In this document: positions 8,134 to 16,674 of the stretch, one piece after another
Position numbering within the stretch: the stretch's first letter is position 1
How the letters are laid out: each line of letters begins with the position of its first letter
Origin: Scandinavium goeteborgense
Lineage (GTDB): Bacteria; Pseudomonadota; Gammaproteobacteria; Enterobacterales; Enterobacteriaceae
NCBI RefSeq assembly: GCF_003935895.2
Contig: NZ_CP054058.1
Coordinates: 2,461,177 to 2,525,176, forward strand
Direction: 5' to 3'
Length of the DNA: 64,000 nucleotides
Translations under genes and position numbers: made by a program
Notes under the pieces: generated by a model
The model's database searches: none
Told to the model about the DNA's origin: nothing
What the model saw: the letters and a program-made list of their open reading frames with translations, nothing else

Positions 8134-9264
8134 ATGAAAAGAAAAGTACTGGCACTCGTAATCCCTGCGTTATTAACTGCAGGCGCAGTTCACGCAGCAG
8201 AAATTTATAATAAAGATGGCAACAAACTTGATCTGTACGGCAAAGTTGATGGCCTGCACTACTTCTCCGATAGCGATAAAGCAAATGGCGATCAGTCCTA
8301 CATCCGTGTTGGCTTCAAAGGCGAAACACAGATTACTGACCAGCTGACCGGTTACGGCCAGTGGGAATACAACGTTCAGGCGAACAACACTGAAGGTTCC
8401 AGCGATCAGGCTTGGACTCGTCTGGGCTTCGCAGGTCTGAAATTCGGCGATTACGGTTCATTCGACTACGGTCGTAACTACGGCGTACTGTACGACGTAG
8501 AAGCATGGACTGACGTCCTGCCAGAGTTCGGTGGAGACTCCTACACCAAAGCCGACAACTTCATGACGGGTCGTGCTAACGGTGTTGCAACCTACCGTAA
8601 CAGCGACTTCTTCGGTCTGGTTGATGGCCTGAACTTCGCTGTTCAGTACCAGGGTAAAAACGAAGGCGCTAGCAACGAAGCTGAAGGTACTGCAAGCCGT
8701 GGCGATATGAAGAAAAATTCATATCGTAACGACAATGGCGACGGCTGGGGTCTCTCCACCACTTATGACATCGGTGCTGGCTTCAGCGCGGGTGCTGCGT
8801 ACGCGTCTTCAGACCGTACCAACGATCAACAGCTCTATACCACTGCTGGCGGCGAAAAAGCTGACGCATGGACTGCTGGCCTGAAGTATGACGCGAACAA
8901 CGTCTACCTCGCGACCATGTATTCTGAAACCCGTAACATGACTCCTTACGGTGATGTTAACGGTGTTGCAAACAAAACTCAGAACTTCGAAGTTACCGCA
9001 CAGTACCAGTTCGACTTCGGTCTGCGTCCAGAAGTCTCTTACCTGCAGTCTAAAGGTAAGGACCTGAACAACATCGACGGCACCTCTGCTGGCGATCAGG
9101 ATCTGGTTAAATACGTATCCGTGGGCGCGACTTACTACTTCAACAAAAATATGTCTACCTACGTTGATTACAAAATCAACCTGCTGGACGACAACACCTT
9201 CACCAACGATAACGGTATCAACACCGACGACGTTGTTGCTTTAGGTCTGGTTTACCAGTTCTAA
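8134..9264 (+). CDS. ompN: Outer-membrane trimeric porin OmpN
   Basis: A 376-aa classical general porin. A signal peptide (about 1-21, ending AGAVHA) precedes the mature start [22 protein letters not shown] marks the L3 constriction loop, and the C-terminus YQF with terminal Phe is the BAM recognition signal. The alternating beta-strand pattern fits a 16-stranded trimeric barrel. Position beside nifJ and micC identifies it as OmpN rather than OmpC/OmpF. The surface loops (about residues 180-225 and 235-290) differ most from E. coli. SD AAAGGA is seven to eight bases from the ATG. It passes small hydrophilic solutes. Confidence 0.92.
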   Translation: MKRKVLALVIPALLTAGAVHAAEIYNKDGNKLDLYGKVDGLHYFSDSDKANGDQSYIRVGFKGETQITDQLTGYGQWEYNVQANNTEGSSDQAWTRLGFAGLKFGDYGSFDYGRNYGVLYDVEAWTDVLPEFGGDSYTKADNFMTGRANGVATYRNSDFFGLVDGLNFAVQYQGKNEGASNEAEGTASRGDMKKNSYRNDNGDGWGLSTTYDIGAGFSAGAAYASSDRTNDQQLYTTAGGEKADAWTAGLKYDANNVYLATMYSETRNMTPYGDVNGVANKTQNFEVTAQYQFDFGLRPEVSYLQSKGKDLNNIDGTSAGDQDLVKYVSVGATYYFNKNMSTYVDYKINLLDDNTFTNDNGINTDDVVALGLVYQF

Positions 9265-9287
9265 TGTAGTCGAAGTTTGTTGTAATA

Positions 9288-9314
9288 AACCCGCCGATAT
9301 CGGCGGGTTTTTTT
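9288..9314 (+). terminator. ompN Rho-independent terminator
   Basis: AACCCGCCG (9288-9296), a four-base loop, CGGCGGGTT (9301-9309) and a long T run. It starts 23 bp after the ompN stop. The 325 bp that follow (9315-9639) are AT-rich and show no ORF with a ribosome-binding site; uspF, found here in K-12, is absent. Confidence 0.92.
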
Positions 9315-9639
9315 ATGTCTGAAAATCCTAACCGGATTCGGTATTAGCGCTAAGAATGGACCTATGTGGCCTTCTTCTCCCCTGCGGCTGACCTCAAATA
9401 GTCTGCCAAGTTCACTTAATTAATTCGTTGAGAAAGAAACGACACGCGAAAATGTAACAGTGAGGGATAAGTTCAATCTTTTTCCTATCGCACGATATGG
9501 ATAAAAACAATTGCCGACCGGATGTTTTTTGTTCAACCCTACCTCTCACAACAAACCCGGAACGTTAAATTCAATAGCATCCGTTTTTCTTCCGCTTTTA
9601 CTGCTCTAGAGTGAATTCATCACAACAGGAGATGAAATC

Positions 9640-9804
9640 ATGAACAGCGTCCACACCTGGCTTCGCAATCTCAAAGCCGCCTGGCTGCAAGAGCCGACGG
9701 GTATCCATCACCTTGGTCCACTGTATCTGACCCCGGCGCAACGTTACGCGCTGCTGAAAGAACTGATGATGCCAATCAGCGAAATCAAAAAACCCGGCAA
9801 GTAA
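9640..9804 (+). CDS. Small uncharacterised protein (54 aa)
   Basis: A 54-codon ORF with AGGAGA eight bases before the ATG. The product begins MNSVHTWLRNLKAAWLQEP and has an internal LTPAQRYALLKELM segment, which reads as an amphipathic helical microprotein, and ends in a basic KKPGK tail. There is no signal peptide or membrane segment. An overlapping minus-strand frame lacks a ribosome-binding site. I do not recognise the family. It occupies the place between ompN and ttcA where K-12 carries uspF and the Rac prophage. Confidence 0.6.
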   Translation: MNSVHTWLRNLKAAWLQEPTGIHHLGPLYLTPAQRYALLKELMMPISEIKKPGK

Positions 9805-9974
9805 ACGCATTGCGACATAAATCACGCTGGTATTCGGCGCTGTAATCCGTACCATACACGCCAGACTTTCGCCAGGGCAGCCGCAGATTATTGCTACAAT
9901 TCATCAATGATCCCGGTGTTCGTCAGTGCTCCTGACGCTGGCTGCCATTTACCTACGACCAGAGCCATCATTAC

Positions 9975-10910
9975 ATGTCGCAAAATCAAGAAACGAGCAA
10001 GAAAGACCAGTACAACCTGAACAAACTTCAAAAGCGCCTGCGTCGTAACGTGGGCGAAGCTATTGCCGACTACAACATGATTGAAGAAGGCGATCGCATT
10101 ATGGTGTGCCTGTCCGGCGGCAAGGACAGCTACACGATGCTGGAAATTCTGCGTAATCTGCAGCAGAGCGCGCCGGTGAACTTCAGCCTGATCGCCGTTA
10201 ACCTCGATCAGAAACAACCGGGCTTCCCGGAACACATTCTCCCGGCTTATCTCGAAACGCTTGGCGTTGAGTACAAGATTGTCGAAGAAAACACCTACGG
10301 CATCGTGAAAGAGAAGATTCCGGAAGGCAAAACCACCTGCTCACTGTGCTCACGTCTGCGCCGCGGTATTCTGTATCGCACCGCCACTGAGCTGGGCGCA
10401 ACCAAAATCGCCCTCGGCCATCACCGCGACGATATCCTGCAGACGCTGTTCCTGAACATGTTCTACGGCGGAAAAATGAAAGGGATGCCGCCGAAGCTGA
10501 TGAGCGACGACGGGAAGCACATTGTTATTCGCCCGCTGGCCTACTGCCGCGAGAAAGACATCGAACGTTTCGCCGAAGCGAAAGCGTATCCGATTATTCC
10601 GTGCAACCTGTGTGGCTCTCAGCCTAACCTGCAACGTCAGGTAATTGGCGATATGCTGCGCGACTGGGACAAACGTTACCCAGGCCGCATCGAAACCATG
10701 TTTAGCGCGATGCAAAACGTGGTGCCTTCGCATCTGTGCGATACCGAATGGTTCGATTTTAAAGGCCTGAAACACGGCGCAGAAGTCGTGAACGGCGGCG
10801 ACCTGGCATTCGACAGAGAAGACATCCCGTTGCAGCCCGCAGGCTGGCAGCCGGAAGATGAAGAAACGGATATGCTCGCTAACCGTCTCGATATCGTCGA
10901 AATCAAGTAA
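9975..10910 (+). CDS. ttcA: tRNA 2-thiocytidine synthetase TtcA
   Basis: A 311-aa PP-loop ATPase that adds sulfur to C32 of certain tRNAs (s2C32), using a [4Fe-4S] cluster. It shows the PP-loop [10 protein letters not shown] near residue 46, [12 protein letters not shown] with the paired cluster cysteines, and PCNLCGSQ with the third. The GHHRDD motif of the family is also present. The length matches E. coli. The gene is intact and shows no integrated element; in K-12 the Rac prophage uses this gene as its attachment site. A TACAAT hexamer at 9895-9900 is a candidate -10. Confidence 0.96.
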   Translation: MSQNQETSKKDQYNLNKLQKRLRRNVGEAIADYNMIEEGDRIMVCLSGGKDSYTMLEILRNLQQSAPVNFSLIAVNLDQKQPGFPEHILPAYLETLGVEYKIVEENTYGIVKEKIPEGKTTCSLCSRLRRGILYRTATELGATKIALGHHRDDILQTLFLNMFYGGKMKGMPPKLMSDDGKHIVIRPLAYCREKDIERFAEAKAYPIIPCNLCGSQPNLQRQVIGDMLRDWDKRYPGRIETMFSAMQNVVPSHLCDTEWFDFKGLKHGAEVVNGGDLAFDREDIPLQPAGWQPEDEETDMLANRLDIVEIK

Positions 10911-10928
10911 GCGCCACACGCAATGACT

Positions 10929-10953
10929 AAGCCCTCTTCGCGAGGGCTTTTTT
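10929..10953 (+). terminator. ttcA Rho-independent terminator
   Basis: AAGCCCTC (10929-10936), loop TTCGC, GAGGGCTT (10942-10949) and a T run, 18 bp after the ttcA stop. Confidence 0.9.
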
Positions 10954-10964
10954 ATGTCCGAGGA

Positions 10965-11102
10965 CTAGCCAAACGGCGGCGGATCGATAATCGGATGTGG
11001 GTCTGGATCGCCAGGCGGATCGGGCAGCGGCTGAGGCCGTGGAATGGGGTCAGGCACTGGCACGGGATCGGTGGGAATCGGGTCGCTGAGTCGCCACGTC
11101 AT
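10965..11102 (-). CDS. Asp-Pro-rich microprotein (45 aa), copy 1
   Basis: A 45-codon ORF with a strong SD (GGAGG, then CAAAAA, then ATG). The product is nearly all Pro and Asp: MTWRLSDPIPTDPVPVPDPI, then repeated DP/PLP units to a PPPFG end. It has no membrane segment and is probably disordered and acidic. A second 45-aa protein of the same composition lies at 57857-57994. The upstream sequence CTACCCTTAA (minus strand, 11131-11140) resembles a sigma-S extended -10. It lies just downstream of fnrS, where K-12 has dbpA. Function unknown. Confidence 0.68.
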   Translation of the reverse strand: MTWRLSDPIPTDPVPVPDPIPRPQPLPDPPGDPDPHPIIDPPPFG

Positions 11103-11130
11103 TTTTTGCCTCCAGTTCTGTGGGTGTTCT

Positions 11131-11140
11131 TTAAGGGTAG
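11131..11140 (-). promoter_or_regulatory. Candidate sigma-S-type -10 for the DP-rich microprotein
   Basis: On the minus strand the decamer CTACCCTTAA matches the sigma-S extended -10 pattern (CTAYACTTAA) at all but one or two positions. It lies about 29 bp upstream of the ATG at 11102 and 20 bp downstream of the fnrS terminator. No clear -35 is seen, which sigma-S promoters tolerate. Confidence 0.4.
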
Positions 11141-11159
11141 TTGTTCTGGAGTGTGAGGC

Positions 11160-11283
11160 AAAAAAAAGCCGACTTATCTAAGTCGGCGTCGTACGAATCA
11201 AATTGTGCTATGCAGTAATTCAAAAAAAGGAAGTAAGACAATATGGAGCGCAACGCCCATCGCTTGACGTTGCATTCACCTGC
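11160..11283 (-). ncRNA. fnrS: FnrS small RNA
   Basis: On the minus strand the sequence begins GCAGGTGAATGCAACGTCAA and closely follows the E. coli FnrS sequence I remember, including TTGTCTTACTTCC and the 3' part GATTCGTACGACGCCGACTT. It ends in a GCCGACTTA/TAAGTCGGC hairpin with an eight-base T run. The length is about 124 nt (E. coli 122). FnrS is induced by FNR without oxygen and, with Hfq, represses aerobic-metabolism mRNAs such as sodB, maeA and gpmA. Position next to zntB is conserved. Confidence 0.93.
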
Positions 11284-11318
11284 GAGGAAGATATTGCCCT
11301 GAATGGGTAGAGCGTTTA

Positions 11319-11332
11319 TTGACCTCGCTCAA
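11319..11332 (-). promoter_or_regulatory. FNR box of fnrS
   Basis: On the minus strand TTGAGCGAGGTCAA matches the FNR consensus TTGATN4ATCAA at eight of ten fixed positions. Its centre lies about 42 bp upstream of the fnrS 5' end, the class II FNR activator position. The remaining bases to 11378 are the zntB 3' trailer. Confidence 0.82.
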
Positions 11333-11378
11333 ATTTGGCGGCGTTTATAGGGGCATAAGTTGTCATAAAGCCTATTTT

Positions 11379-12362
11379 TTACAACCATTTACTGCGGTGT
11401 AACCACCACGTAACACCACCAATCAACACCACCAGCCCAATACAAAACAGCGAAAAGCCGAAATGCCAGCCGCCGCCCGGAATGCCGCCGAGGTTAACGC
11501 CAAACAGTCCCGTCAGGAACGTACTCGGCAGAAACACCATCGCCATCAGTGACATGGTATAGGTTCGGCGCGATAAGGATTCCTGCATCACCTGCGCGAT
11601 TTCATCGGTCATCACCCCTGTTCGGGCGATACAGGCGTCAATCTCATCCAGTCCACGGCCGAGTCGGTCAGAGATATCCTGCATTCTGCGGCGCTGATCG
11701 TCGTTCATCCACGGGAAACGTTCACTCGCTAATCGAGCATACACGTCTCGCTGCGGTGCCATATAGCGGCGCATCACAATCAGCTGTTTGCGTAGCAGCG
11801 CCAGAAAACCGCGTGGGGGGATTTGCTGATCGAGCAGATTATCTTCGAGATCGATAATTTTATCGTGCAGCTCCTCGATAAATTCACTGGCGTGATCGGT
11901 CAGGGCATCGCAGACATCCACCAGCCAGCCGCCGCAATCAGTAGGACCGGTGCCCTCTTCCAGATCTTTCACCACGTCGTCCAGCGCCAGCACCTTACGC
12001 TGACGCGTCGACACAATCAGCCGCTCATCCATATACAGGCGCATTGCCACCAGCTGGTCAGGACGCTCATCGGTGCTGCCATTAATACAGCGCAGCGTGA
12101 TCAACGTTCCTTCCCCCATGCGCGTCACGCGAGGTCGAACGCTGTCACCCGCCAACGCATCGCGCACACTGTTTGGCAGCAGCGGCGTGGTCGCCAGCCA
12201 TTCTGCGCTATCAGGATGGGTATAGTTGAGATGCAGCCAGCACGGGTTCTCATTATCAATGACCCTGTCATCATCCAGTGGGATAACCCCGCCTTTCCCG
12301 TCCAGCATCCAGGCAAACACCGCATCGGGTACGTTCACATCGGCTCCCTTAATGGCTTCCAC
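11379..12362 (-). CDS. zntB: Zinc transporter ZntB (CorA superfamily)
   Basis: A 327-aa inner-membrane pentameric transporter of the CorA/ZntB family. A large cytoplasmic funnel domain is followed by two C-terminal membrane helices. The family motif GVN is seen in [10 protein letters not shown], followed by a second helix and the basic tail [10 protein letters not shown] chose the GTG at 12362, with GGAGG four bases upstream, because it gives the E. coli length; an upstream TTG would add ten residues. Family members were first described as Zn efflux proteins and later as proton-driven Zn importers. Confidence 0.93.
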   Translation of the reverse strand: MEAIKGADVNVPDAVFAWMLDGKGGVIPLDDDRVIDNENPCWLHLNYTHPDSAEWLATTPLLPNSVRDALAGDSVRPRVTRMGEGTLITLRCINGSTDERPDQLVAMRLYMDERLIVSTRQRKVLALDDVVKDLEEGTGPTDCGGWLVDVCDALTDHASEFIEELHDKIIDLEDNLLDQQIPPRGFLALLRKQLIVMRRYMAPQRDVYARLASERFPWMNDDQRRRMQDISDRLGRGLDEIDACIARTGVMTDEIAQVMQESLSRRTYTMSLMAMVFLPSTFLTGLFGVNLGGIPGGGWHFGFSLFCIGLVVLIGGVTWWLHRSKWL

Positions 12363-12541
12363 AACGCCTCCATTAATTTTCTGAATGTGCAATGAAGTCT
12401 AGCCTCGCGAGAGCATTACGCAAAATGCAGCCCTGGCATCGCACTGAATTCGTTCATGAAAGCAGAATTATCTGGCAGGCCGATGCGCAGCGCAATGTGC
12501 AAATCGTTAACAAGAATGAAATATCGGCGGGCGGTAAATGA

Positions 12542-12567
12542 AACGGGCCTGCCAGAGCAGACCCGTT
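12542..12567 (-). terminator. Terminator-like hairpin after the chemoreceptor gene
   Basis: AACGGG (12542-12547) pairs with CCCGTT (12562-12567), with an inner CTGC/GCAG helix and one mismatch pair. It lies 20 bp past the minus-strand stop. On the minus strand it is followed by TCATTT, a short T-rich tail, so termination may be moderate. Bases 12363-12541 hold the zntB promoter region and no gene. Confidence 0.55.
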
Positions 12568-12586
12568 GAGCGAGAATAATGTGCGG

Positions 12587-13762
12587 TTAAAACGAGTGCC
12601 AGTAGTTCCTGTCGTTGCCAATTGCCGCCGCAGGGGCGGGCACGGCTTGAGGCGTTATTGCCGGAATGACGGGCGCTGACGCTTCGTTGCCGAGGCGGAA
12701 GTTTCGTGTCCGGGTCTGCAACTCCACAACCTGATGTTTTAAAACATCTGACGAACCGGCCAATTCTTCCACCACCGCCGCGTTACTCTGCGTCACTTTT
12801 TCCAGCTCAGATAATGCCTGGGTGATTTGTTCGATCCCTTTTTCCTGTTGCAGCGTCGAAGAGGAAATTTGCTCCATCAGATTACTCAGTAAACCCGAAC
12901 CGGAAACAATGTCCTGCATATTCTTCTCGGCTTCGGCAACAATACTGGCCCCCTGGGTCACGTTATCGCTGGTGACGCTGATCAGAGTTTTAATATTTTT
13001 CGCCGCTTCGGCGCTGCGATGCGCCAGATTTCGAACTTCACCGGCTACCACTGAGAATCCTTTACCGTGGTCACCTGCCCTTGCCGCTTCTACCGCTGCG
13101 TTGAGGGCCAGAATATTGGTCTGAAACGCAATGCCGTCAATCAGGCTAATAATTTCCGTCATTTGACGCGCGCAGTCGGTAATAGACTGCATATTTGTCG
13201 CCACTTCGCCCATCAATTCGCCGCCTTTACGCGCGCAAAGCGTCGCATCCCCCGCGCGACCGCTGGCCAGACGGGTATTTTCCGCATTATTTTTGGTGCT
13301 GGCGGCGATCTCTTCCATGCTGGACGCGGTCTGCATCAGGGTTGCAGACTGCTGTTCTGATGTCACAGAGAGTTCTGCGCTGCGGTTGGCTAACTGCTCT
13401 GACAACGTCATTGCCGTTTGCGATGATGCGCGAATTTCCGAAACCAGCGTCGAAATATTCGTCGACAGACTATTAATGCCTGGAATTAATCGCCCCGCAC
13501 AGTTATTACCAAATTCAGGGATATACACCGATAAATTACCTGACGTGACTTCATCAATACTACGCTTTACCGCATTAATTGGCGTCACCAGATATTTAGT
13601 CATATAGAGCCACAATAGCGATATCGCCACCAGCCATGAAATATTAAACATCACCATTACCGCTACGTTCGCGGATAACACAGCGGCAAGAATATCGATA
13701 ATTAAGAAAACCACCAGTAAAAACATCAATATGAATGTTCTGACACTTATATTTCTTAACAT
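12587..13762 (-). CDS. Methyl-accepting chemotaxis protein lacking a periplasmic sensor domain
   Basis: A 391-aa chemoreceptor. Two hydrophobic segments lie close together near the N-terminus ([20 protein letters not shown] and [16 protein letters not shown]) with only a few residues between them, so there is no ligand-binding domain. A HAMP-like segment follows ([20 protein letters not shown]), then methylation helices and the conserved signalling tip ([25 protein letters not shown]). The C-terminus NYWHSF fits the WxxF tether for CheR/CheB. An upstream GTG at 13774 is an alternative start. It could sense a membrane or cytoplasmic cue, or act through mixed receptor arrays; this is inference. 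It is divergent from the cyclic-di-GMP gene. Confidence 0.85.
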   Translation of the reverse strand: MLRNISVRTFILMFLLVVFLIIDILAAVLSANVAVMVMFNISWLVAISLLWLYMTKYLVTPINAVKRSIDEVTSGNLSVYIPEFGNNCAGRLIPGINSLSTNISTLVSEIRASSQTAMTLSEQLANRSAELSVTSEQQSATLMQTASSMEEIAASTKNNAENTRLASGRAGDATLCARKGGELMGEVATNMQSITDCARQMTEIISLIDGIAFQTNILALNAAVEAARAGDHGKGFSVVAGEVRNLAHRSAEAAKNIKTLISVTSDNVTQGASIVAEAEKNMQDIVSGSGLLSNLMEQISSSTLQQEKGIEQITQALSELEKVTQSNAAVVEELAGSSDVLKHQVVELQTRTRNFRLGNEASAPVIPAITPQAVPAPAAAIGNDRNYWHSF

Positions 13763-14016
13763 AATCAGGCTCACAGAGATACTCGGAGGGGTGATATGGT
13801 TATAGCAGTTGCTTTCGCCATTTCAATATAATTCCTGTTGGAAATTAATATTCCCGGTTAAAGAGGGCGAGTTTGACTTTGGCAAATTATTTATCTAACC
13901 CACTGCCGACTTTTCAGTTTATTATTCTTAAAATTAACATTTCATGTCAATAACGCGATAGTTTATCGCCCATCCACCCGCACAAAACGCACTTCATTTC
14001 ACTGGCGCTATACGAC

Positions 14017-14035
14017 ACTTAAGTAATACTTAAGT
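14017..14035. repeat. Two 8-bp palindromes, 11 bp apart, in the MCP/c-di-GMP intergenic region
   Basis: ACTTAAGT at 14017-14024 and again at 14028-14035, separated by AAT, so the centres are one helical turn apart. Each copy is a perfect palindrome, the layout of an operator bound by a dimer pair. It lies in the 434-bp AT-rich gap between the two divergent genes, in which I see no other gene. Regulator unknown. Confidence 0.4.
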
Positions 14036-14196
14036 CTTAGCCTGTTTTCTGCGCGTTCTTTTTTACCTTTTAGTAAAAATTCGAAACCGCTGAATCAATC
14101 AAAAGAAATACGGCATTTCTTCTCCTTTATTTCATTAGCATCGCCTGATGATTTGCTGTTACATTACTTTAACAATCTTAAAAAGAAGTGGATTGC

Positions 14197-16320
14197 ATGA
14201 TGCTGTACGTTTCGTGGGACCCGGTTCTGGTCGGTATTTCCTTTTTAGTCGCCTTTATTGCGTCATTTGTGGCGCTGGACAGCGCAGCCAAAATTGCTGC
14301 ATCCAATAAAAAAGCTGCCCTTTTCTGGCGACTTGCTGGCGGATCAACGCTGGGAATTGGGATCTGGTCGATGCATTTTATTGGCATGCTGGCGATGAAA
14401 ATGCCGATGATGATGCATTACGATTTTACGATAACCGCAGTGTCATTGCTGGTGGCCGTCGTTGCCGCCACCTTATCTATCAATATTGCCGTTACTGGCA
14501 ATGTGTTATCACTCAAACGCCTGTGCCTCGCCACCGCCATTCTCAGCAGCGGGGTGGTTATCATGCATTATGTCGGCATGGCTGCCCTGATGATGCAGGA
14601 CAACCTTAGCTGGAATTACGTCCTGGTCGTGCTGTCGATCATTATCGCCATTGTCGCCTCCGGCGTTGGCCTGTGGCTGGCGTTCAGTCTGCGCCTCAAC
14701 AACAAAGGGGCGTTGATTAATCGTCTGACCGCGGCGGTTGTGATGGGCATCGCCATCGCGGCCATGCACTACACCGGCATGAGTGCGGCAGAATTCCAGG
14801 ATCAGGGCCACAATATGGCCATGACGGGGGGCGTGAGCGAACTCGGGTTGTCCATCTGGGTATCGGCCACGACTCTCGCCATTCTCGGCGTGATGCTGAT
14901 CATCTCGATGGTCGATTCACAGCTGCGAACCAACCGCCTGACGGAAAATCTACAGCAGCTCAACCAACAACTGGAGCAGCAGGCACGTTTTGATGGCCTG
15001 ACCGGTCTGGCAAACCGCAGCCAAATTGATTTACGTCTCGAAGCCTGCCTGCAGCAATCACAGGTCACTCAGTCGCCTTTTGCCCTGATTTTTATGGATC
15101 TCGACCGTTTCAAACTGGTGAATGACGCCTGGGGACACCACGTCGGCGATCACCTGCTGGTGTCCGTCGCCAACCGTATCAGCGCCTGCCTTTCACCTAA
15201 AATGACCCTCGCCCGCCTGGGCGGCGATGAGTTTATTTTGCTGGTGCCGGATGCCACACAGGGCGACGCCGAAGATTTAGTGGCACGCATGGTGGAGTGT
15301 GTACGCCGTCCGTTTTACGAGGCTGGGCAAATTTTGCAGGTGTCGCTGAGCGCCGGGGTCAGCCTGTTCCCGCAGCACGGTAAAACGTTGCAAGAGTTGA
15401 AGCTGCGGGCCGATACCGCGATGTACAACATTAAACAGCAGAGCCGAAATGGCTGGGCGATTTATCATCCTGATATGGTGCACAAGGCCTGGGAAGGCGC
15501 TGAGTTTCTACAGGATCTCACCCAGGCGCTGGAGCGCGATCAGTTCGAGCTGTGGTATCAGCCCAAGTATAATGCGTTGAATAAAAGTATTTACGGCTTC
15601 GAAGCGCTACTGCGCTGGCGTCATCCGGCGAAGGGCATCCTGCTACCTGACGTGTTTCTGTCTACCCTGGAAAATACCGGGCTTATCATACCGGTAGGCT
15701 ATTGGGTCATCGATCAGGCCTGTATGCAGCTTCGCCAATGGGGTGACCAGGGCCATCAGGACTGGAGTCTGTCGATTAACCTTTCTGCGGCCCAGTTCGA
15801 GCAATATGATATTTACGACACCATCTGCGGGGCGCTGGCTCGCCACGCAGTGCCACCGTCGCGCCTGACCATTGAGCTTACCGAAAGTACCGCCCTGCGC
15901 AATCTTGAGCGCAGCATCGACATTCTTAACGACTTCAACCGGATGGGCATCACCGTTTCTATTGACGATTTCGGTACCGGTTATTCGAACATGCTAACCC
16001 TGAAAAACCTGCCTGCGCGGGAGTTGAAAATTGATAAAAGCTTTGTGCGCGATATTCGCGACAACAGCAAGAACGTTAAAATTGTCGCCACGATTATTGA
16101 TATCGCCCATTCGATGAACATGAACGTGGTGGCCGAAGGCATTGAAACGCAGGATCAGCAGCAGCTGTTGACCAGCCTCGGCTGCGGCTATTTACAAGGA
16201 TTCCTGTTTGCCAAAGCCCTGCCGGTGAAAGAGATCCCGCAGTTGCTGGCACAAATCGAGAGTGCGAAAAACAGCACCGTCGCGCCCATCACCACGGCGG
16301 TACACAAAAAACAGGCGTGA
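14197..16320 (+). CDS. MHYT-GGDEF-EAL cyclic-di-GMP enzyme
   Basis: A 707-aa membrane protein. The N-terminus holds seven predicted helices with three MHYT-type repeats (MHFIGM, MHYVGM, MHYTGM), thought to bind copper and sense a diatomic gas. A short coiled-coil linker (QQLNQQLEQQ) leads to a diguanylate cyclase domain with intact GGDEF near residue 342. A phosphodiesterase domain follows, with EAL (near 469), ELTES, DDFGTGYS, the KIDKSF lysine and AEGIET. Both catalytic motifs are complete, so either or both activities are possible. The ATG at 14197 follows GAAGTGG; a GTG three codons earlier is an alternative. It resembles the MHYT-GGDEF-EAL proteins of pseudomonads. Confidence 0.93.
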   Translation: MMLYVSWDPVLVGISFLVAFIASFVALDSAAKIAASNKKAALFWRLAGGSTLGIGIWSMHFIGMLAMKMPMMMHYDFTITAVSLLVAVVAATLSINIAVTGNVLSLKRLCLATAILSSGVVIMHYVGMAALMMQDNLSWNYVLVVLSIIIAIVASGVGLWLAFSLRLNNKGALINRLTAAVVMGIAIAAMHYTGMSAAEFQDQGHNMAMTGGVSELGLSIWVSATTLAILGVMLIISMVDSQLRTNRLTENLQQLNQQLEQQARFDGLTGLANRSQIDLRLEACLQQSQVTQSPFALIFMDLDRFKLVNDAWGHHVGDHLLVSVANRISACLSPKMTLARLGGDEFILLVPDATQGDAEDLVARMVECVRRPFYEAGQILQVSLSAGVSLFPQHGKTLQELKLRADTAMYNIKQQSRNGWAIYHPDMVHKAWEGAEFLQDLTQALERDQFELWYQPKYNALNKSIYGFEALLRWRHPAKGILLPDVFLSTLENTGLIIPVGYWVIDQACMQLRQWGDQGHQDWSLSINLSAAQFEQYDIYDTICGALARHAVPPSRLTIELTESTALRNLERSIDILNDFNRMGITVSIDDFGTGYSNMLTLKNLPARELKIDKSFVRDIRDNSKNVKIVATIIDIAHSMNMNVVAEGIETQDQQQLLTSLGCGYLQGFLFAKALPVKEIPQLLAQIESAKNSTVAPITTAVHKKQA

Positions 16321-16348
16321 AACCGTAATAAGTACTGGCGACATAAAA

Positions 16349-16369
16349 AAACCGCCCGCAGGCGGTTTT
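16349..16369. terminator. Bidirectional terminator
   Basis: AAACCGCC (16349-16356), loop CGCA, GGCGGTTT followed by one T on the plus strand. A run of A upstream gives seven T on the minus strand, so it serves the convergent 70-aa gene best and the cyclic-di-GMP gene as well. Confidence 0.8.
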
Positions 16370-16383
16370 GATGTACGTTGGCG

Positions 16384-16596
16384 TTAATGGTGCTTGTACT
16401 CACCGGCGCTGTGCTGAGGCCCGATTCGCCCGGCTTCCACCAGGATCTCTTCTATTAATTCCTCAAGACACTCTTTCCCATGCTTATCGCACACCAGATG
16501 CACTTGCCTGAAAATTTCTTCTACCTTCATACCATCGCACAGTGCGGATTTCAGCATGATCGCGGCCCATCGTTTTGCTTCAGAATGCGTCAACAT
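16384..16596 (-). CDS. Small uncharacterised protein (70 aa)
   Basis: A 70-aa soluble protein starting MLTHSEAKRWAAIMLKSALC. The ATG at 16596 has AGGAGGGG just upstream; a longer frame to 16656 lacks such a site. The body is helical and acidic (VEEIFRQVHLVC and ECLEELIEEILVEAG) with three cysteines and a His-containing tail GEYKHH. I recognise no family. It ends 15 bp from the shared terminator with the cyclic-di-GMP gene and is separated from the LysR gene by 78 bp, so it is probably a single-gene unit. Confidence 0.68.
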   Translation of the reverse strand: MLTHSEAKRWAAIMLKSALCDGMKVEEIFRQVHLVCDKHGKECLEELIEEILVEAGRIGPQHSAGEYKHH

Positions 16597-16674
16597 ATCC
16601 CCTCCTGATACAGGATATGCATAAAGCGTAGTCTGCGGGCGCGCCTTTATCCACATCCTGGGAAGGGTTTTAGA

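Noticed and set aside
9598-9855. Minus-strand 85-codon frame between ompN and ttcA
   Set aside because: No ribosome-binding site, and antisense to the 54-aa ORF, which has a good one.
9975-10910. Rac-type attachment in ttcA
   Set aside because: ttcA is intact and flanked by normal sequence; the integrase here belongs to the nifJ-side element.
13774-14187. FliA (sigma-28) promoter for the chemoreceptor
   Set aside because: I looked for TAAAGTTT-N11-GCCGATAA on the minus strand and found only partial matches with wrong spacing.
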